Made by a program: the position numbers and the translations under genes. The notes under the pieces are model-generated. The model ran no database searches. It was not told the origin of the DNA and was given only the letters and a program-made list of their open reading frames with translations. A stretch of DNA of 64,000 nucleotides from Longimicrobiales bacterium. GTDB taxonomy: Bacteria; Gemmatimonadota; Gemmatimonadetes; Longimicrobiales; Gaopeijiaceae. Where the stretch lies: positions 372,001-436,000 of the forward strand of contig OX639991.1 in the NCBI GenBank assembly GCA_951828585.1, given 5' to 3'. Below are positions 49,987 to 59,306 of the stretch, in pieces. Within the stretch, counting starts at the first letter, position 1. Each line of letters opens with the position of its first letter.

Positions 49987-51564
49987 ATGCCCACCACCCC
50001 CCCATTCAAAGCCCTCCTCACGACGGCCACCGCCCTCTGCACCGCCACCCTTCCCCCCACCCCCCTCACCGCCCAGACCTTCCCCACCAACGACCCCGTC
50101 ATCCAGGCCATGTGGGCCGAGGGCATGGGCGACGGCAGCCAGGTCTTCGCACTCTCCCAGGCCCTGCTCGACTCCATCGGCCCGCGCCTCATGGGCACCC
50201 CTGCCTACGCCCGCTCCGCCGACTGGCTCATCGCGAACTACGAGCGCTGGGGAATCGCCGCCGAACGCCAGAACTACGGCACCTGGACGGGTTGGAACCG
50301 CGGAATCACCCACATCGACCTCATCGAGCCCCGGATCCGCACCCTCGAAGGGATGATCCTGGCGTGGAGTCCCGGCACCGACGGCCCCGTCGAGGGCGAA
50401 GTCGTCGTGGTCCCTCCGATGTCCAGCGCCGAGGAATTCGAAGCGTGGCTTCCGTCCGTCGCTGGCAAGTTCGTGGTCACTACCTTCGCCGAACCCACCT
50501 GCCGCGAGGACCAGTCCTGGCAGGACCACGCCACCCCCGAAACCTTCGAGCGCATGACCGAGGCCCGCAATCAGGCCCGCCAGGAGTGGTCCAGCCAGTC
50601 CCAGCGGTGGCTCGGCGGCGGCGGCACGCAGCGACTCGAGGAAGCCGGCGCCCTCGGCCTACTCACCGGCCGCTGGTCCCGCGGCTGGGGCGTCGACAAG
50701 ATCTTCCGGTCCCAGACCCGCGAAATCCCCTCGGTCCACCTCTCCTGAGAGGACTACTCGCTGGTCTTCCGGCTCGCCGAGCACGGCCAGGGGCCCCGCA
50801 TTCGCCTCGACGCCGACGCCGAGTTCCTGGGCGACGTCCCCGCCTTCAACGTGGTCGCGACCATCCTGGGCACCGAACTCCCCGACGAATACGTCGTCCT
50901 CAGCGCCCACCTCGACTCGTGGGACGGCGCGACAGGCGCCACCGACAACGGCACCGGCACCATCATGATGCACGAAGCGATGCGCATCCTGAAGGCCACC
51001 TACCCGAACCCGCGCCGCACCATCCTGGTGGGGCACTGGGGGGGTGAGGAGCAGGGTTTGATAGGCTCCACCGCCTTCGCCGCCGACAATCCGGAGGTGG
51101 TCGAAGGGCTTCAGGCCGCATTCAACCAGGACAACGGCACCTGGCGGATCGACTACATCCGCATGCAGGGGTTCCTGGGCGCCGGCAAGCACTTCGCCCG
51201 CTGGTTCGAGATCATGCCGCCCGAGATCACGGGGCACATCGAACTGGACATCCCCGGGGTCCCCGAAACCGGCGGCTCGGACCACATGTCCTTCATCTGC
51301 AAGCCCGCGCCGGGGTTCCGTCTCCAGTCCAACTACCCGGACTACCGCCAGTACACCTGGCACACCAACCGCGACACCTTCGACAAGATCGTTTTCGACG
51401 ACCTGCGCAACAACGCGACGCTGGCGGCCATGCTGGTCTACGCGGCGTCGGAGGATCCGGAGCGGCTGGACGTGACGCAGCGGGTGCTGCCGGTCAACGC
51501 GCGGACGGGTCAGCCGGGGACGTGGCCGCGTTGCCGTCCGCCGAGGAGGAGCGCGGGGGGGTAG
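49987..51564 (+). pseudogene. M28-family peptidase interrupted by in-frame TGA at 50746
   Basis: A signal peptide (PFKALLTTATALCTATLPP, cleavage near LTAQ) starts the protein. A PA-like insert lies in about residues 100-250. The frame hits TGA at 50746-50748 and continues in the same frame with EDYSLVFRLAEHGQGPRIRL. The zinc site is complete after the stop: VVLSAHLDSWDGATGATDNG (His, Asp), GHWGGEEQGLIG (Glu-Glu) and HTNRDTFDKI (His). Apart from the TGA the 525-codon frame is intact and well conserved, which suggests a very recent stop, an assembly error or recoding. As read, the first product (253 aa) lacks the catalytic centre. Confidence 0.85.
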
Positions 51565-51573
51565 CGGCCCCCC

Positions 51574-53955
51574 TTACGACACCGGCCTCCTCCCCCGGTA
51601 CTTCACCACGAAGAACCCCTCACCCCCCGACGTCACCACCACGATCCCCGACTTGAAGAAGGGATAGTTGCTCCACGACCCGTTCATCGACGGGGAATCC
51701 TCGCCCGGGACCGTATCGAAGAAGCCCACGGGCCGCGGGTTCTCACGGTCGGCGATGTCGAACACGCGCAGCCCGCTGTTGTAGTTCGACTGGTACATCA
51801 GGTCGCCCACGATGTAGAGGTTGTGGTCGCTGGAGGTGTTCTCGGAGAAGTGCTCCTTGACGAGCAGCGGGTCGTCGAGGTCCGCGACGTCGTAGATCAG
51901 GGTGCGGGTGTTCGACACCTGGCCGCCGGTCTCGTCCAGCTCGTCGTTCATGTAGAACCAGGCCTGGTCCTCGGTCAGCCATCCCTGGTGCGTGTACCCG
52001 ACGTTGGGGTACTCGGCCATCGACAGCGCGATCGGGTTCTCCTTGTCGGTGACGTCGGCGATGCTCAGCGCGGTCTCGTTGGAGCCGAAGCAGATCTCCT
52101 TGCCGTGGTGCTCCTCATCGGGGCCGCTGTAGACGACGCACTGGGCGTCGTGGGAATAACCGGTGCCTGAACGGCCCGTCCTCTCGTCAGCGAAGCAGCC
52201 CGCGAAGGTCGGATTTTTCGGGTCGCGGATGTCGATCATGTGGAGGCCGCCGCCGCAGGAATCCCCACCGCCGCTGGAACCCACCGCGTAGGCGAAGCCG
52301 GTCTCCTCGTTGATCACGATGTTGTGCACGCTGCCGACCTCGTCGTAGAGCGCGTCCTCGGTGAGCGCGAGCGGCTCCCCGGCGTACTCTCTCAGTCTGG
52401 AGAGATCGAAGACCTGCACGCCGTGTCCGGGCGCGTTGTCGGAGACTACGAAGACGTGGTCCTTGTAGACTTTCATGTCCCGCCAACCCGATCTCGGCGC
52501 CCCTTCCGTCCTGGGCAGGTTGCCCACGAGGAACGGGTTGGGCGGATCGGTGACGTCCACGAACGACGTGCCGTCGCTGCGCCCCACGATGGCGTAGTCC
52601 CGGTTGGTCTCCGGGTCGGTCCAGCCCCAGATGTCGTTGACGCGCACCCCGCGCGCGCCACCCAGCTGCGAGACCGGCATGTAGGCCACGAGATCCACCT
52701 CGTTGCAGCCGAAGGCGGTGGCTTCGCCCCCGGCGCAGTCGACCTGGCCGCCCAGCACCGCCTCGATCTCGTCCACGTCCTTGAACACGGTTGAACCCTC
52801 GGACCAGTTGCCCGGGCCGCCGTCCATGATGAAGGCGGTACCCAGGCCGTTGTCGGCCCCGGGGTTGCCCGCGACGAGCACGCCGTCGGCGTAGGCGAGG
52901 CGGGCACCCAGCTGCGACCCGCCGTCCGCGCCGCCGCGCACCCTTTGGACCGGGCCCCAGCCGGTGTCGTCCAGGACGATCTCGTAGATCGCACCCCGTT
53001 GTTCGTCCAGACCGGGGGCGCCTGCCCAGACCATCGCACCGTCGGTGATCAGGGTGGAGCCGAACCGGTCCCGGGCGGCGCCGTCGGGCGCCTGCACGCG
53101 GCCGCTCTCGATCCACCCTTCGCCGTCGCGCTCGAAGGCGAGGACGCGGCCTGGCTGCGTCGTCGGGTTGCCGGCCGAGACGAGGATCCGGTCACCCGCG
53201 ACGGCCACGGCGGCACCGAAGAACGAAGCGGGTCCGTCCGGGCTCGTCAGTTCGCCGGCGACGCTCCAGCCATCCGCACCGGGCTCGTGGACAAAGGCGG
53301 CACCCGCGAGCGCTCCGGCCCGGGACGCGCCGATCACCAACATGTCGTCACCCAGGGCGAGCGAGCTTCCGAAGCGCGACCGCCGGTTGAAGGGAGACTC
53401 CAGCATGGCTTCCTGGACCCACCCGTCGCCCGTGTCGCGGAAGACCAGAACCGGGCCGTCGGACGGCCGCGCGGGCGGCTCCGGGCGCAGGGAGACGGCG
53501 GCCGCGGCCAGATTCCCGCGGAGCACCACATTGCGCAGCAGCGCACCCTCGGGGAGGCCTTCCGGCACGATCGTGCCGTCCGTGGTCCAGCCGTCCGCGG
53601 TCCTGGTGAAGACGTAGATGCGCCCGGCTTCCCCACTGTCCGCATTCGCCGCAACCACCAGCAGGCGTCCCTCCGAAGCGGCCAGGCCCGTGCCGAACCC
53701 GTCGCCGATGGCCGCGTCCGGACTCATGATGGTGCCAGTCTCCGTCCATTCATCGCCGTTCTTCGCGTAGGTGTAGACGCAGCCCCCGGCCACCCCGCTA
53801 CAGCCCGGATGTCCGACCACCACCTCGCCGTCGGCGACCGCAACCACTCTTCCATAACCCTGCGCGAGTGCGTCCGCCCTCGACAGGCCGACGAGGGCCA
53901 GGCTCATCAGGAAAGCAACTCCAGTCACCGTCTTCATGTTGTTCGCCAGGTTCAT
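51574..53955 (-). CDS. Choice-of-anchor-B family protein
   Basis: The roughly 793-aa exported protein has a signal segment VAFLMSLALVGLSRADALAQ. An N-terminal FG-GAP/propeller-like half follows (LLVVAANADSGEAGRIYVFT, ADGVLVAGNPGADNGLGTAF). The C-terminal LVIVD-like half is the choice-of-anchor-B domain (NDIWGWTDPETNRDYAIVGR, DGTSFVDVTDPPNPFLVGNL, NTSSDHNLYIVGDLMYQSNY, GLRVFDIADRENPRPVGFFD). Function is unknown; such proteins are surface or secreted. The start at 53955 has GGAG upstream; 53937 is an alternative. A close paralog is at 60425-62776. Confidence 0.88.
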   Translation of the reverse strand: MNLANNMKTVTGVAFLMSLALVGLSRADALAQGYGRVVAVADGEVVVGHPGCSGVAGGCVYTYAKNGDEWTETGTIMSPDAAIGDGFGTGLAASEGRLLVVAANADSGEAGRIYVFTRTADGWTTDGTIVPEGLPEGALLRNVVLRGNLAAAAVSLRPEPPARPSDGPVLVFRDTGDGWVQEAMLESPFNRRSRFGSSLALGDDMLVIGASRAGALAGAAFVHEPGADGWSVAGELTSPDGPASFFGAAVAVAGDRILVSAGNPTTQPGRVLAFERDGEGWIESGRVQAPDGAARDRFGSTLITDGAMVWAGAPGLDEQRGAIYEIVLDDTGWGPVQRVRGGADGGSQLGARLAYADGVLVAGNPGADNGLGTAFIMDGGPGNWSEGSTVFKDVDEIEAVLGGQVDCAGGEATAFGCNEVDLVAYMPVSQLGGARGVRVNDIWGWTDPETNRDYAIVGRSDGTSFVDVTDPPNPFLVGNLPRTEGAPRSGWRDMKVYKDHVFVVSDNAPGHGVQVFDLSRLREYAGEPLALTEDALYDEVGSVHNIVINEETGFAYAVGSSGGGDSCGGGLHMIDIRDPKNPTFAGCFADERTGRSGTGYSHDAQCVVYSGPDEEHHGKEICFGSNETALSIADVTDKENPIALSMAEYPNVGYTHQGWLTEDQAWFYMNDELDETGGQVSNTRTLIYDVADLDDPLLVKEHFSENTSSDHNLYIVGDLMYQSNYNSGLRVFDIADRENPRPVGFFDTVPGEDSPSMNGSWSNYPFFKSGIVVVTSGGEGFFVVKYRGRRPVS

Positions 53956-54017
53956 CTGCACGTTCTCCATCTTGCTCGGGATTCCGTTTGGAGGGGGGCG
54001 GTGTGGCCGCACCCCCG

Positions 54018-54884
54018 TCAGTTCACCAGCCGCAGCTTCAACACCCCACCCCCCGTCATCGACATCGACGCACCCATCATATCCACCGATCCATCTATGG
54101 TCCGGACCAGGTCCGCGACGGCTACCAGTCCGCGCTCGGCGTCCCAGAGGACGTACCCTTCCACGGTGTTGATCATGTCCGAGCCGACCGGTTCGCCGCC
54201 CTGCTCCAGGGAGGGCCGCTCGGTCATCACGCCGCTCACGGTGATCTTCTGGAGCGTCCGTCGATCGACCAGGGTGTCTCCGACCAGTGCATAGGTGTAG
54301 ACGGTCTTGGTTTCCGAGGTCCCGGTAACCGGAACCGGCAGATCGAGCCCGCCCACGTCCGCCGAAACGGTCACGGTATCGGCCCACGTGTCGCCGGGTT
54401 CGAGCGGACGGCCGGGGAAGCGGGGCAGCAGCGCCCGCGGGTCGAAAGAGATGGGTGTCGCCGGCATGACACCGTCCCCGGGGACTTCGGGTGTCGATAT
54501 CATCTCCACCTCGCCCAGCGGACCGATCACGAACTCGAGACTGCCCGTTACGCCGTCGCCACCCATCTCGATGTTGCCCATCATGGTACTGGCCATCGTC
54601 GACGAGTGGTCCGCCACTGTGCCGGTTGCACGCACGCCGCCGGAGTCCGCCGCAAACGTGAGCTCAATCGTGGTGGCGGATGAGATGGCCATATCCATTT
54701 CGCCCTGGGGCATGGTCATGATCGTGGTCATGGTGTCGGCCAACTGGTAGGTGGCCGTGGGGGGCGCCGGGACATCGTACCGGAACGGATTGTCAGCCGG
54801 CGCCTCGCCGGGGGCGGGTCCGCCGGAGGCGCAGGCGCTGAGAAGTGTGGCGGCCGCGGCCGCGATGAATGGCGTGTGTCGCAA
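54018..54884 (-). CDS. Lipoprotein, DUF6263-like
   Basis: The 288-aa protein has a lipoprotein signal (AAAAATLLSAC, Cys18). The mature part is a beta-rich fold with repeated T-I/T-M strands (TYQLADTMTTIMTMPQGEMD, FDPRALLPRFPGRPLEPGDT) similar to DUF6263-type lipoproteins that bind at the envelope. It lies 60 bp upstream of the choice-of-anchor-B gene on the same strand and is probably co-transcribed. Confidence 0.7.
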   Translation of the reverse strand: MRHTPFIAAAAATLLSACASGGPAPGEAPADNPFRYDVPAPPTATYQLADTMTTIMTMPQGEMDMAISSATTIELTFAADSGGVRATGTVADHSSTMASTMMGNIEMGGDGVTGSLEFVIGPLGEVEMISTPEVPGDGVMPATPISFDPRALLPRFPGRPLEPGDTWADTVTVSADVGGLDLPVPVTGTSETKTVYTYALVGDTLVDRRTLQKITVSGVMTERPSLEQGGEPVGSDMINTVEGYVLWDAERGLVAVADLVRTIDGSVDMMGASMSMTGGGVLKLRLVN

Positions 54885-54907
54885 GGGATCGTTCCTTTCG
54901 GTTCAGT

Positions 54908-55165
54908 TCAGTTTCGATGGTCAGGTTTCACGGCCGCGATGGCCCCTCCGTGGATCGACTCCACGAAGTCCCGCACCTCCCCCTCCCGCCACGGTTCACG
55001 CTCTATGACCGCCTGTACCCGCGGGTCGGCCAGGATGTGACCGGAAGGGTAGGGCCGCCCGAACTCCACGGCCACCTCCACGAACCCCGCCGCGGCCACG
55101 TCGGCCTCGTACTCCGCCACCTCCCAGGTTCGCGCCATCGGGGACGCGGTCGCGCACTGCCGCAC
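54908..55165 (-). CDS. Short protein, possibly a truncated methyltransferase end
   Basis: The 85-aa reading (GTG start 55165) contains AEYEADVAAAGFVEVAVEFG then GHILADPRVQAVIEREPWRE. The AGFVxVxVE strand resembles the C-terminal end of class I methyltransferases, but the cofactor-binding part is missing. An ATG at 55190 overlaps the MFS stop (ATGA) in another frame, so a frameshift may have separated the start from this part. Identity is uncertain. Confidence 0.35.
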   Translation of the reverse strand: MRQCATASPMARTWEVAEYEADVAAAGFVEVAVEFGRPYPSGHILADPRVQAVIEREPWREGEVRDFVESIHGGAIAAVKPDHRN

Positions 55166-55186
55166 GCCGTTCGGTGGCGTCGATGG

Positions 55187-56428
55187 TCATGCTGGACTCG
55201 CTTTCGCGGCGGGCGCCCTGGGGTCGTGTACCCGCTGCAGCAGCACCAGCCCAATCAGGAATAACCCGGTGAGCACCAGGAATCCGGGGCGCTGGTTGCC
55301 CCCCGCCAAATAGGTGACCCCGCCGAAAAGAAGAGGGCCGAGAACGGAGGAGGATCTTCCGCACAGCGCATAGAAGCCGAACAGTTCGGCCTCCCTGCCA
55401 TCGGGAATCAGCGAGGCCATCAGCGCCCGGCTCGCCGACTGCACCGACCCCAGACCGAACCCGGCGGCGACGGCCAGCCCGTAGAACACGCTCGAACTCT
55501 CGACGAAGTACGCGGAGATGCCCGCGGCGACCCAGAGGAAGAGCACCCCCGTCAGCACCTTCTTTGGCCCGACCGTGTCGGCGGGTTTGGCCAGCGCGAA
55601 CGCGCCGGCGAGGGCCGAGAACTGCACGATGAGGAAGAGGATGATCACCTGCTGCTGGTCGAAGCCGAAGGTGCCCTGCGCGATGATCGCAGCCATCACG
55701 ATGATGGTGAGGACCCCGTCGATGTAGAAGAAGAAGGCGAAGAGGAACCGCCTCAGGTTCGTGTAGCCCCAAACCTCGGCGGTAATTCGCTTGAAGTCGG
55801 CGAACCCTTTCGATGCGGCCTGCACGATGCCCATCCCGCCCTTCCGTCCCTTCGGCAGAAACAGGAAGCCCGGGATCGAGAATACGGCGAAGAACGCGAT
55901 GACCGTAAGCCACACGAGTTCAAAGCGCTCCGCCCGTGCGAAGCCGATCACGAGCAGCAGGCCAATCGCCGATCCCAGGTATCCCAGACCGTAGCCGTGG
56001 CCCGAGGTGCGGCCCAGACGTTCGGGCGGAACGATGTCAGGGAGATACGCGTTATAGAAGACGTTCGCGCTCTCGAATCCGACGTTTGCAATGACGAAGA
56101 AGAAGAAGCCGGCGACGATCATCCCCGGCTCCAGGGTGGTCATTAGGGCCACCCCGATCAGGCAGGTGACCACATAGAAAGCCAGAAAGCGCTTGCGGGC
56201 ACCGCTGCGGTCAGCGATAGTGCCCAGAAGCGGCGACGTAAAGGCGACGATGAGCGCCGAAGCGGCCACCGCCCAACCCCACCAGAGTTCTCCCAGTCCC
56301 CCCTCCCCGCCGACGATCCGTCCGCGGTAGAAGATCGGGAACACCGCGGTCGTGACGACCGCCGGGTAGATGGAGTTGGCGAAGTCGTAGAGGACCCACA
56401 CCCGGACGGTTCGCTTGTCGTGGCTCAC
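55187..56428 (-). CDS. MFS transporter, UMF1 type
   Basis: The 413-aa protein has twelve predicted membrane segments. VWVLYDFANSIYPAVVTTAV at the N-terminus and LLGTIADRSGARKRFLAFYV (the MFS motif-A-like loop) are typical of the UMF1/Vps22-like group. ANVFYNAYLPDIVPPERLGR and GSVQSASRALMASLIPDGRE are also conserved in that group. The transported compound is unknown. The start is GTG 56428 (VSHDKRTVRVW); the longer frame upstream lacks support. Confidence 0.9.
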   Translation of the reverse strand: MSHDKRTVRVWVLYDFANSIYPAVVTTAVFPIFYRGRIVGGEGGLGELWWGWAVAASALIVAFTSPLLGTIADRSGARKRFLAFYVVTCLIGVALMTTLEPGMIVAGFFFFVIANVGFESANVFYNAYLPDIVPPERLGRTSGHGYGLGYLGSAIGLLLVIGFARAERFELVWLTVIAFFAVFSIPGFLFLPKGRKGGMGIVQAASKGFADFKRITAEVWGYTNLRRFLFAFFFYIDGVLTIIVMAAIIAQGTFGFDQQQVIILFLIVQFSALAGAFALAKPADTVGPKKVLTGVLFLWVAAGISAYFVESSSVFYGLAVAAGFGLGSVQSASRALMASLIPDGREAELFGFYALCGRSSSVLGPLLFGGVTYLAGGNQRPGFLVLTGLFLIGLVLLQRVHDPRAPAAKASPA

Positions 56429-56489
56429 GGGGGCTGCTCTCTGAATGGTTGCCGGAGGCTGGTGGAACTCCGCACGGGGTCGACGCCGG

Positions 56490-56753
56490 CTACTTCCCCC
56501 TCGCCTGCTTGATGCCGAACGCCACCCCCGAGCCGATGCCCGCGCCCACAATCACTGCCGGCAGCAACGTCACCACCGGCAGGGCAGCTATTGCAACGGT
56601 AGCGACCGCACCTGTAGCCAACCCCATCCCGCTCGCCGACTTCTCCGCAACTTTCGTGTACCGCAGCTTCCGGCGCACGAAGTCCTTTGTCTTTACATGT
56701 CCAAACAACCCCGCCGCTCCCGCCACTCCCAGTCCGATCGACTCGAGTATCAT
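56490..56753 (-). CDS. Small Gly-rich membrane protein
   Basis: The 87-aa protein has AAAGGAACG before ATG 56753. After a basic region (KTKDFVRRKLRYTKVAEKSA) it has one long hydrophobic Gly/Ala/Val stretch (ATGAVATVAIAALPVVTLLP and on), probably a helical hairpin. The family is unknown. It lies between the DUF1232 gene and the MFS gene on the same strand. Confidence 0.6.
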   Translation of the reverse strand: MILESIGLGVAGAAGLFGHVKTKDFVRRKLRYTKVAEKSASGMGLATGAVATVAIAALPVVTLLPAVIVGAGIGSGVAFGIKQARGK

Positions 56754-56825
56754 TTTTCGTTCCTTTCCCGGGGCGAACCCCGTTTTCCATTTCCTACGTC
56801 GTTCGGCGGCGCCTCGTTTCCCCAA

Positions 56826-57338
56826 TCACGACTGGTGCCCCGCCTCGGCCCGCGCACGGGTCACCTGGGTGGAGACATCCTGAAGCGCGAAGATCGACGC
56901 GGCGTCCAGCTTGCGGCTGATTTCTTCCCCCAGGAGCCTCCGCAGGAAGCGCAGCGGCACGGCGAAATCGGTCTCCATGAGCGGTGGGGACCCGCGGTTC
57001 AGGTTCTCCAGGATCCGGAACGCCAGGTAGGTGTCGTCCAGAAGTCCGGCCATTCCCTGGGTCATCTCCGGTATCAGGTCCACCGGGTTGATGAAGTAGC
57101 GCGCGGCGTGGTCCAGTATGGGCATGACCACCGTCGTCAGGCGGTGCTGCTCGGCGGCCTGCGCCGCGCAGGCCAGCACGATCGGCACCATCTCGACCAC
57201 CTCCACGGCAACCTTGGCCGCATCCTCGACCTCATCTTCGGTCGAAGCCGGCGACATGCGCCGGATGAACTCTTCCAGCTTTCCGTCGTCGCGCACCTTG
57301 GCGCTGTCGATCACGGCCTGAATGTCGTCCAGATTCAC
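56826..57338 (-). CDS. DUF1232 (YkvA-like) protein
   Basis: The 170-aa protein carries the YkvA-like signature ARYFINPVDLIPEMTQGMAG then LLDDTYLAFRIL (about residues 84-115), a short membrane-associated module of unknown role. Its ATG overlaps the stop of the FG-GAP gene (57335-57338), so it is translationally coupled. The N- and C-terminal helices are charged. Confidence 0.75.
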   Translation of the reverse strand: MNLDDIQAVIDSAKVRDDGKLEEFIRRMSPASTEDEVEDAAKVAVEVVEMVPIVLACAAQAAEQHRLTTVVMPILDHAARYFINPVDLIPEMTQGMAGLLDDTYLAFRILENLNRGSPPLMETDFAVPLRFLRRLLGEEISRKLDAASIFALQDVSTQVTRARAEAGHQS

Positions 57339-59185
57339 CGCGCACCCCCCTCCGTTCCGAGAAAAACGACCAGCCCGCCCCCGTTCCCTCCCACAACCAG
57401 ATCAATGTCGCCGTCACCATCGATGTCCGCAAACGCCGGAGCGGTGTACGCAGGTACCTCGGGTCCGAACGGCTCGGTTTCGACGAAGACGGGCTCCTGT
57501 CGCGTTCCCTCATTGAGGTAGATCCGCAGACCCGAGATTTCCGACCCGACCGCCAGATCGAGATCCCCGTCCCCGTCCAGATCAACCAGGGTGGGAACGC
57601 TGCGGCGGCCGACGTCGATATCCTGGAACTCGTCCGAGACGAGCTGGAAGTCCGGGGCGCCAGGGCCACCGTCGTTCCGGTAGTAGTTGAGCGCGCCCGA
57701 CGACTCGCCGACAACGAGGTCCAGGTCGCCGTCGCCGTCAAGGTCACCCAGCGTGGGGGTCGTGTTGCGGCCGCGGGTCAGCGTGGCGGCGGCGGAGTCG
57801 ACCAGCGTCCAGCGCGGCAGAAGATCGTTGCGCGAGAACATGCTACGCCCGTCGTTCCGATAGTACGCCATCCGGTCCCGCCACTCGCCCAGCAGCATGT
57901 CGTCGTCGCCGTCGCCGTCCAGGTCGCCGAATGCGGGAGCGAAGTGGTATGCGATGGGAAGGTTCGGGACCTTGCCGCGCGCGTGGAAGGCCGGAGCGGT
58001 CGCGGTGCCGGTATTCTCGAAGACGTAGAGCGCGCCCGTCTCGGAGTCCTCCGGCTCGATCTTGTTGGAGACGAGGAGGTCCAGGTCGCCGTCGCCGTCC
58101 AGGTCGGTGAGGGCGGGGATGGACTCGCTGCCCAGGTCGACGGTGCGGATCAGGCGGGAGGTGACGGCCGTGAAGTTGCCGTCGCCGTCCTGTACGAACT
58201 GGTGGAGGTTCTCGACCGCGGTGCGGGCCGGGCCGAAGGCGCCGCCGAGGACCCCCATGATGAGGTCCAGGTCGCCGTCCTGGTCGATGTCGCCCAGGGC
58301 GGGGGCGTTGTAGCCCGAGGTGGCGACCGGGTCGCCGGGGGGGAAGGGCTGCGGGGTGCCGCGCAGCACCGGGCGGCCGCAGGTCCCCGTGTTCTCGATG
58401 AAGAGAAGGCCGGCTTCGAAGAAGTCGCCCCAGAAGAGGTCGTGGTCGCCGTCCTGGTCGACGTCTCCCAGCGCCATGGTGTTCGCCCCGTGACGGAGCC
58501 CCTGGAAGGCGGCCACGATCTCGATGTCCTGGAAGGAATCGGTGATGTGGCGGAAGCGGGGCACGCCGTTCTCGTCGGTGTCCTCGGCCTCGTAGCGGGT
58601 GATCGTTCCGGTGAGGCGGCCGATGAGCAGGTCCAGCTGGCCGTCGCAGTCGATGTCGGCCGCGTTGGGGATGTTCTGGCGGTCCGAGAAGATGGGTTCG
58701 CCCGCGACGTCCTTCAGGGTGTCGGCCGCGAGGACATAGGCGGCAGGCCCCGAACCACCGTCGTTGCGGTAGTAGCGGATGTAGCTGTAGGGCTCTTCGG
58801 CCAGCAGGTCGAGGTCGCCGTCCAGGTCCACGTCGGTGAACCGGTACCATTCCCCCACCGAGAGACCCTCGAAGGCGTCGGTCATCCAGCGGTAGTCGCT
58901 GGCGCCGGATCCGTCGTTGCGGAAGAACATGATCCGGTCGGAGTGCTCCTGCAGGAACAGGTCGAGGTCGCCGTCGCCGTCCGAGTCGGCCAGCTGCGGG
59001 CGCGGCAGGTTGAAGCCCCCCAGGAAGGGGTGGTCGATGAGGTCGCCGGCTTCGTCGCGCACCTCGATGCCGTAGATGATCCGTTCCCACCGGGCGTCTG
59101 CGGGGGATGACTGGCCGGCCGCGCCGTCCGCGGCGAAGGCGAGGAGCCCGCAGAGCAGCGACACACCCGGGAGCCAGTGGATCAT
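57335..59185 (-). CDS. Exported FG-GAP/VCBS repeat protein
   Basis: The 616-aa protein has a signal peptide (MIHWLPGVSLLCGLLAFAAD, cleavage near AAGQ). About nine FG-GAP/VCBS repeats follow, each with a calcium-binding D-x-D-G-D-x-D loop (DSDGDGDLDLFL, DVDLDGDLDLL, DIDCDGQLDLL, DVDQDGDHDLF, DLDGDGDDDMLLGEW, DIDGDGDIDLVVGG). They should fold as a beta-propeller at the surface. Only short spacers separate the repeats. The start is ATG 59185; the upstream frame is not supported. Confidence 0.9.
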   Translation of the reverse strand: MIHWLPGVSLLCGLLAFAADGAAGQSSPADARWERIIYGIEVRDEAGDLIDHPFLGGFNLPRPQLADSDGDGDLDLFLQEHSDRIMFFRNDGSGASDYRWMTDAFEGLSVGEWYRFTDVDLDGDLDLLAEEPYSYIRYYRNDGGSGPAAYVLAADTLKDVAGEPIFSDRQNIPNAADIDCDGQLDLLIGRLTGTITRYEAEDTDENGVPRFRHITDSFQDIEIVAAFQGLRHGANTMALGDVDQDGDHDLFWGDFFEAGLLFIENTGTCGRPVLRGTPQPFPPGDPVATSGYNAPALGDIDQDGDLDLIMGVLGGAFGPARTAVENLHQFVQDGDGNFTAVTSRLIRTVDLGSESIPALTDLDGDGDLDLLVSNKIEPEDSETGALYVFENTGTATAPAFHARGKVPNLPIAYHFAPAFGDLDGDGDDDMLLGEWRDRMAYYRNDGRSMFSRNDLLPRWTLVDSAAATLTRGRNTTPTLGDLDGDGDLDLVVGESSGALNYYRNDGGPGAPDFQLVSDEFQDIDVGRRSVPTLVDLDGDGDLDLAVGSEISGLRIYLNEGTRQEPVFVETEPFGPEVPAYTAPAFADIDGDGDIDLVVGGNGGGLVVFLGTEGGAR

Positions 59186-59306
59186 TCTGCGCGAGTACCG
59201 AGTGCCGCCGGGCACCGAACTCGCTGCAAGCGCGCGGCCCGCCGCAACGATGGACCGCACACGAGACACGCCATTGCGCGCCAAGGAGTTCTCGACCGAC
59301 ACCGTC

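Noticed and set aside
35573-51564. Reassigned TGA codon in this organism
   Set aside because: Many clearly complete genes in the window end with TGA (several as ATGA overlaps), so the two in-frame TGA cases are better explained by local mutations.
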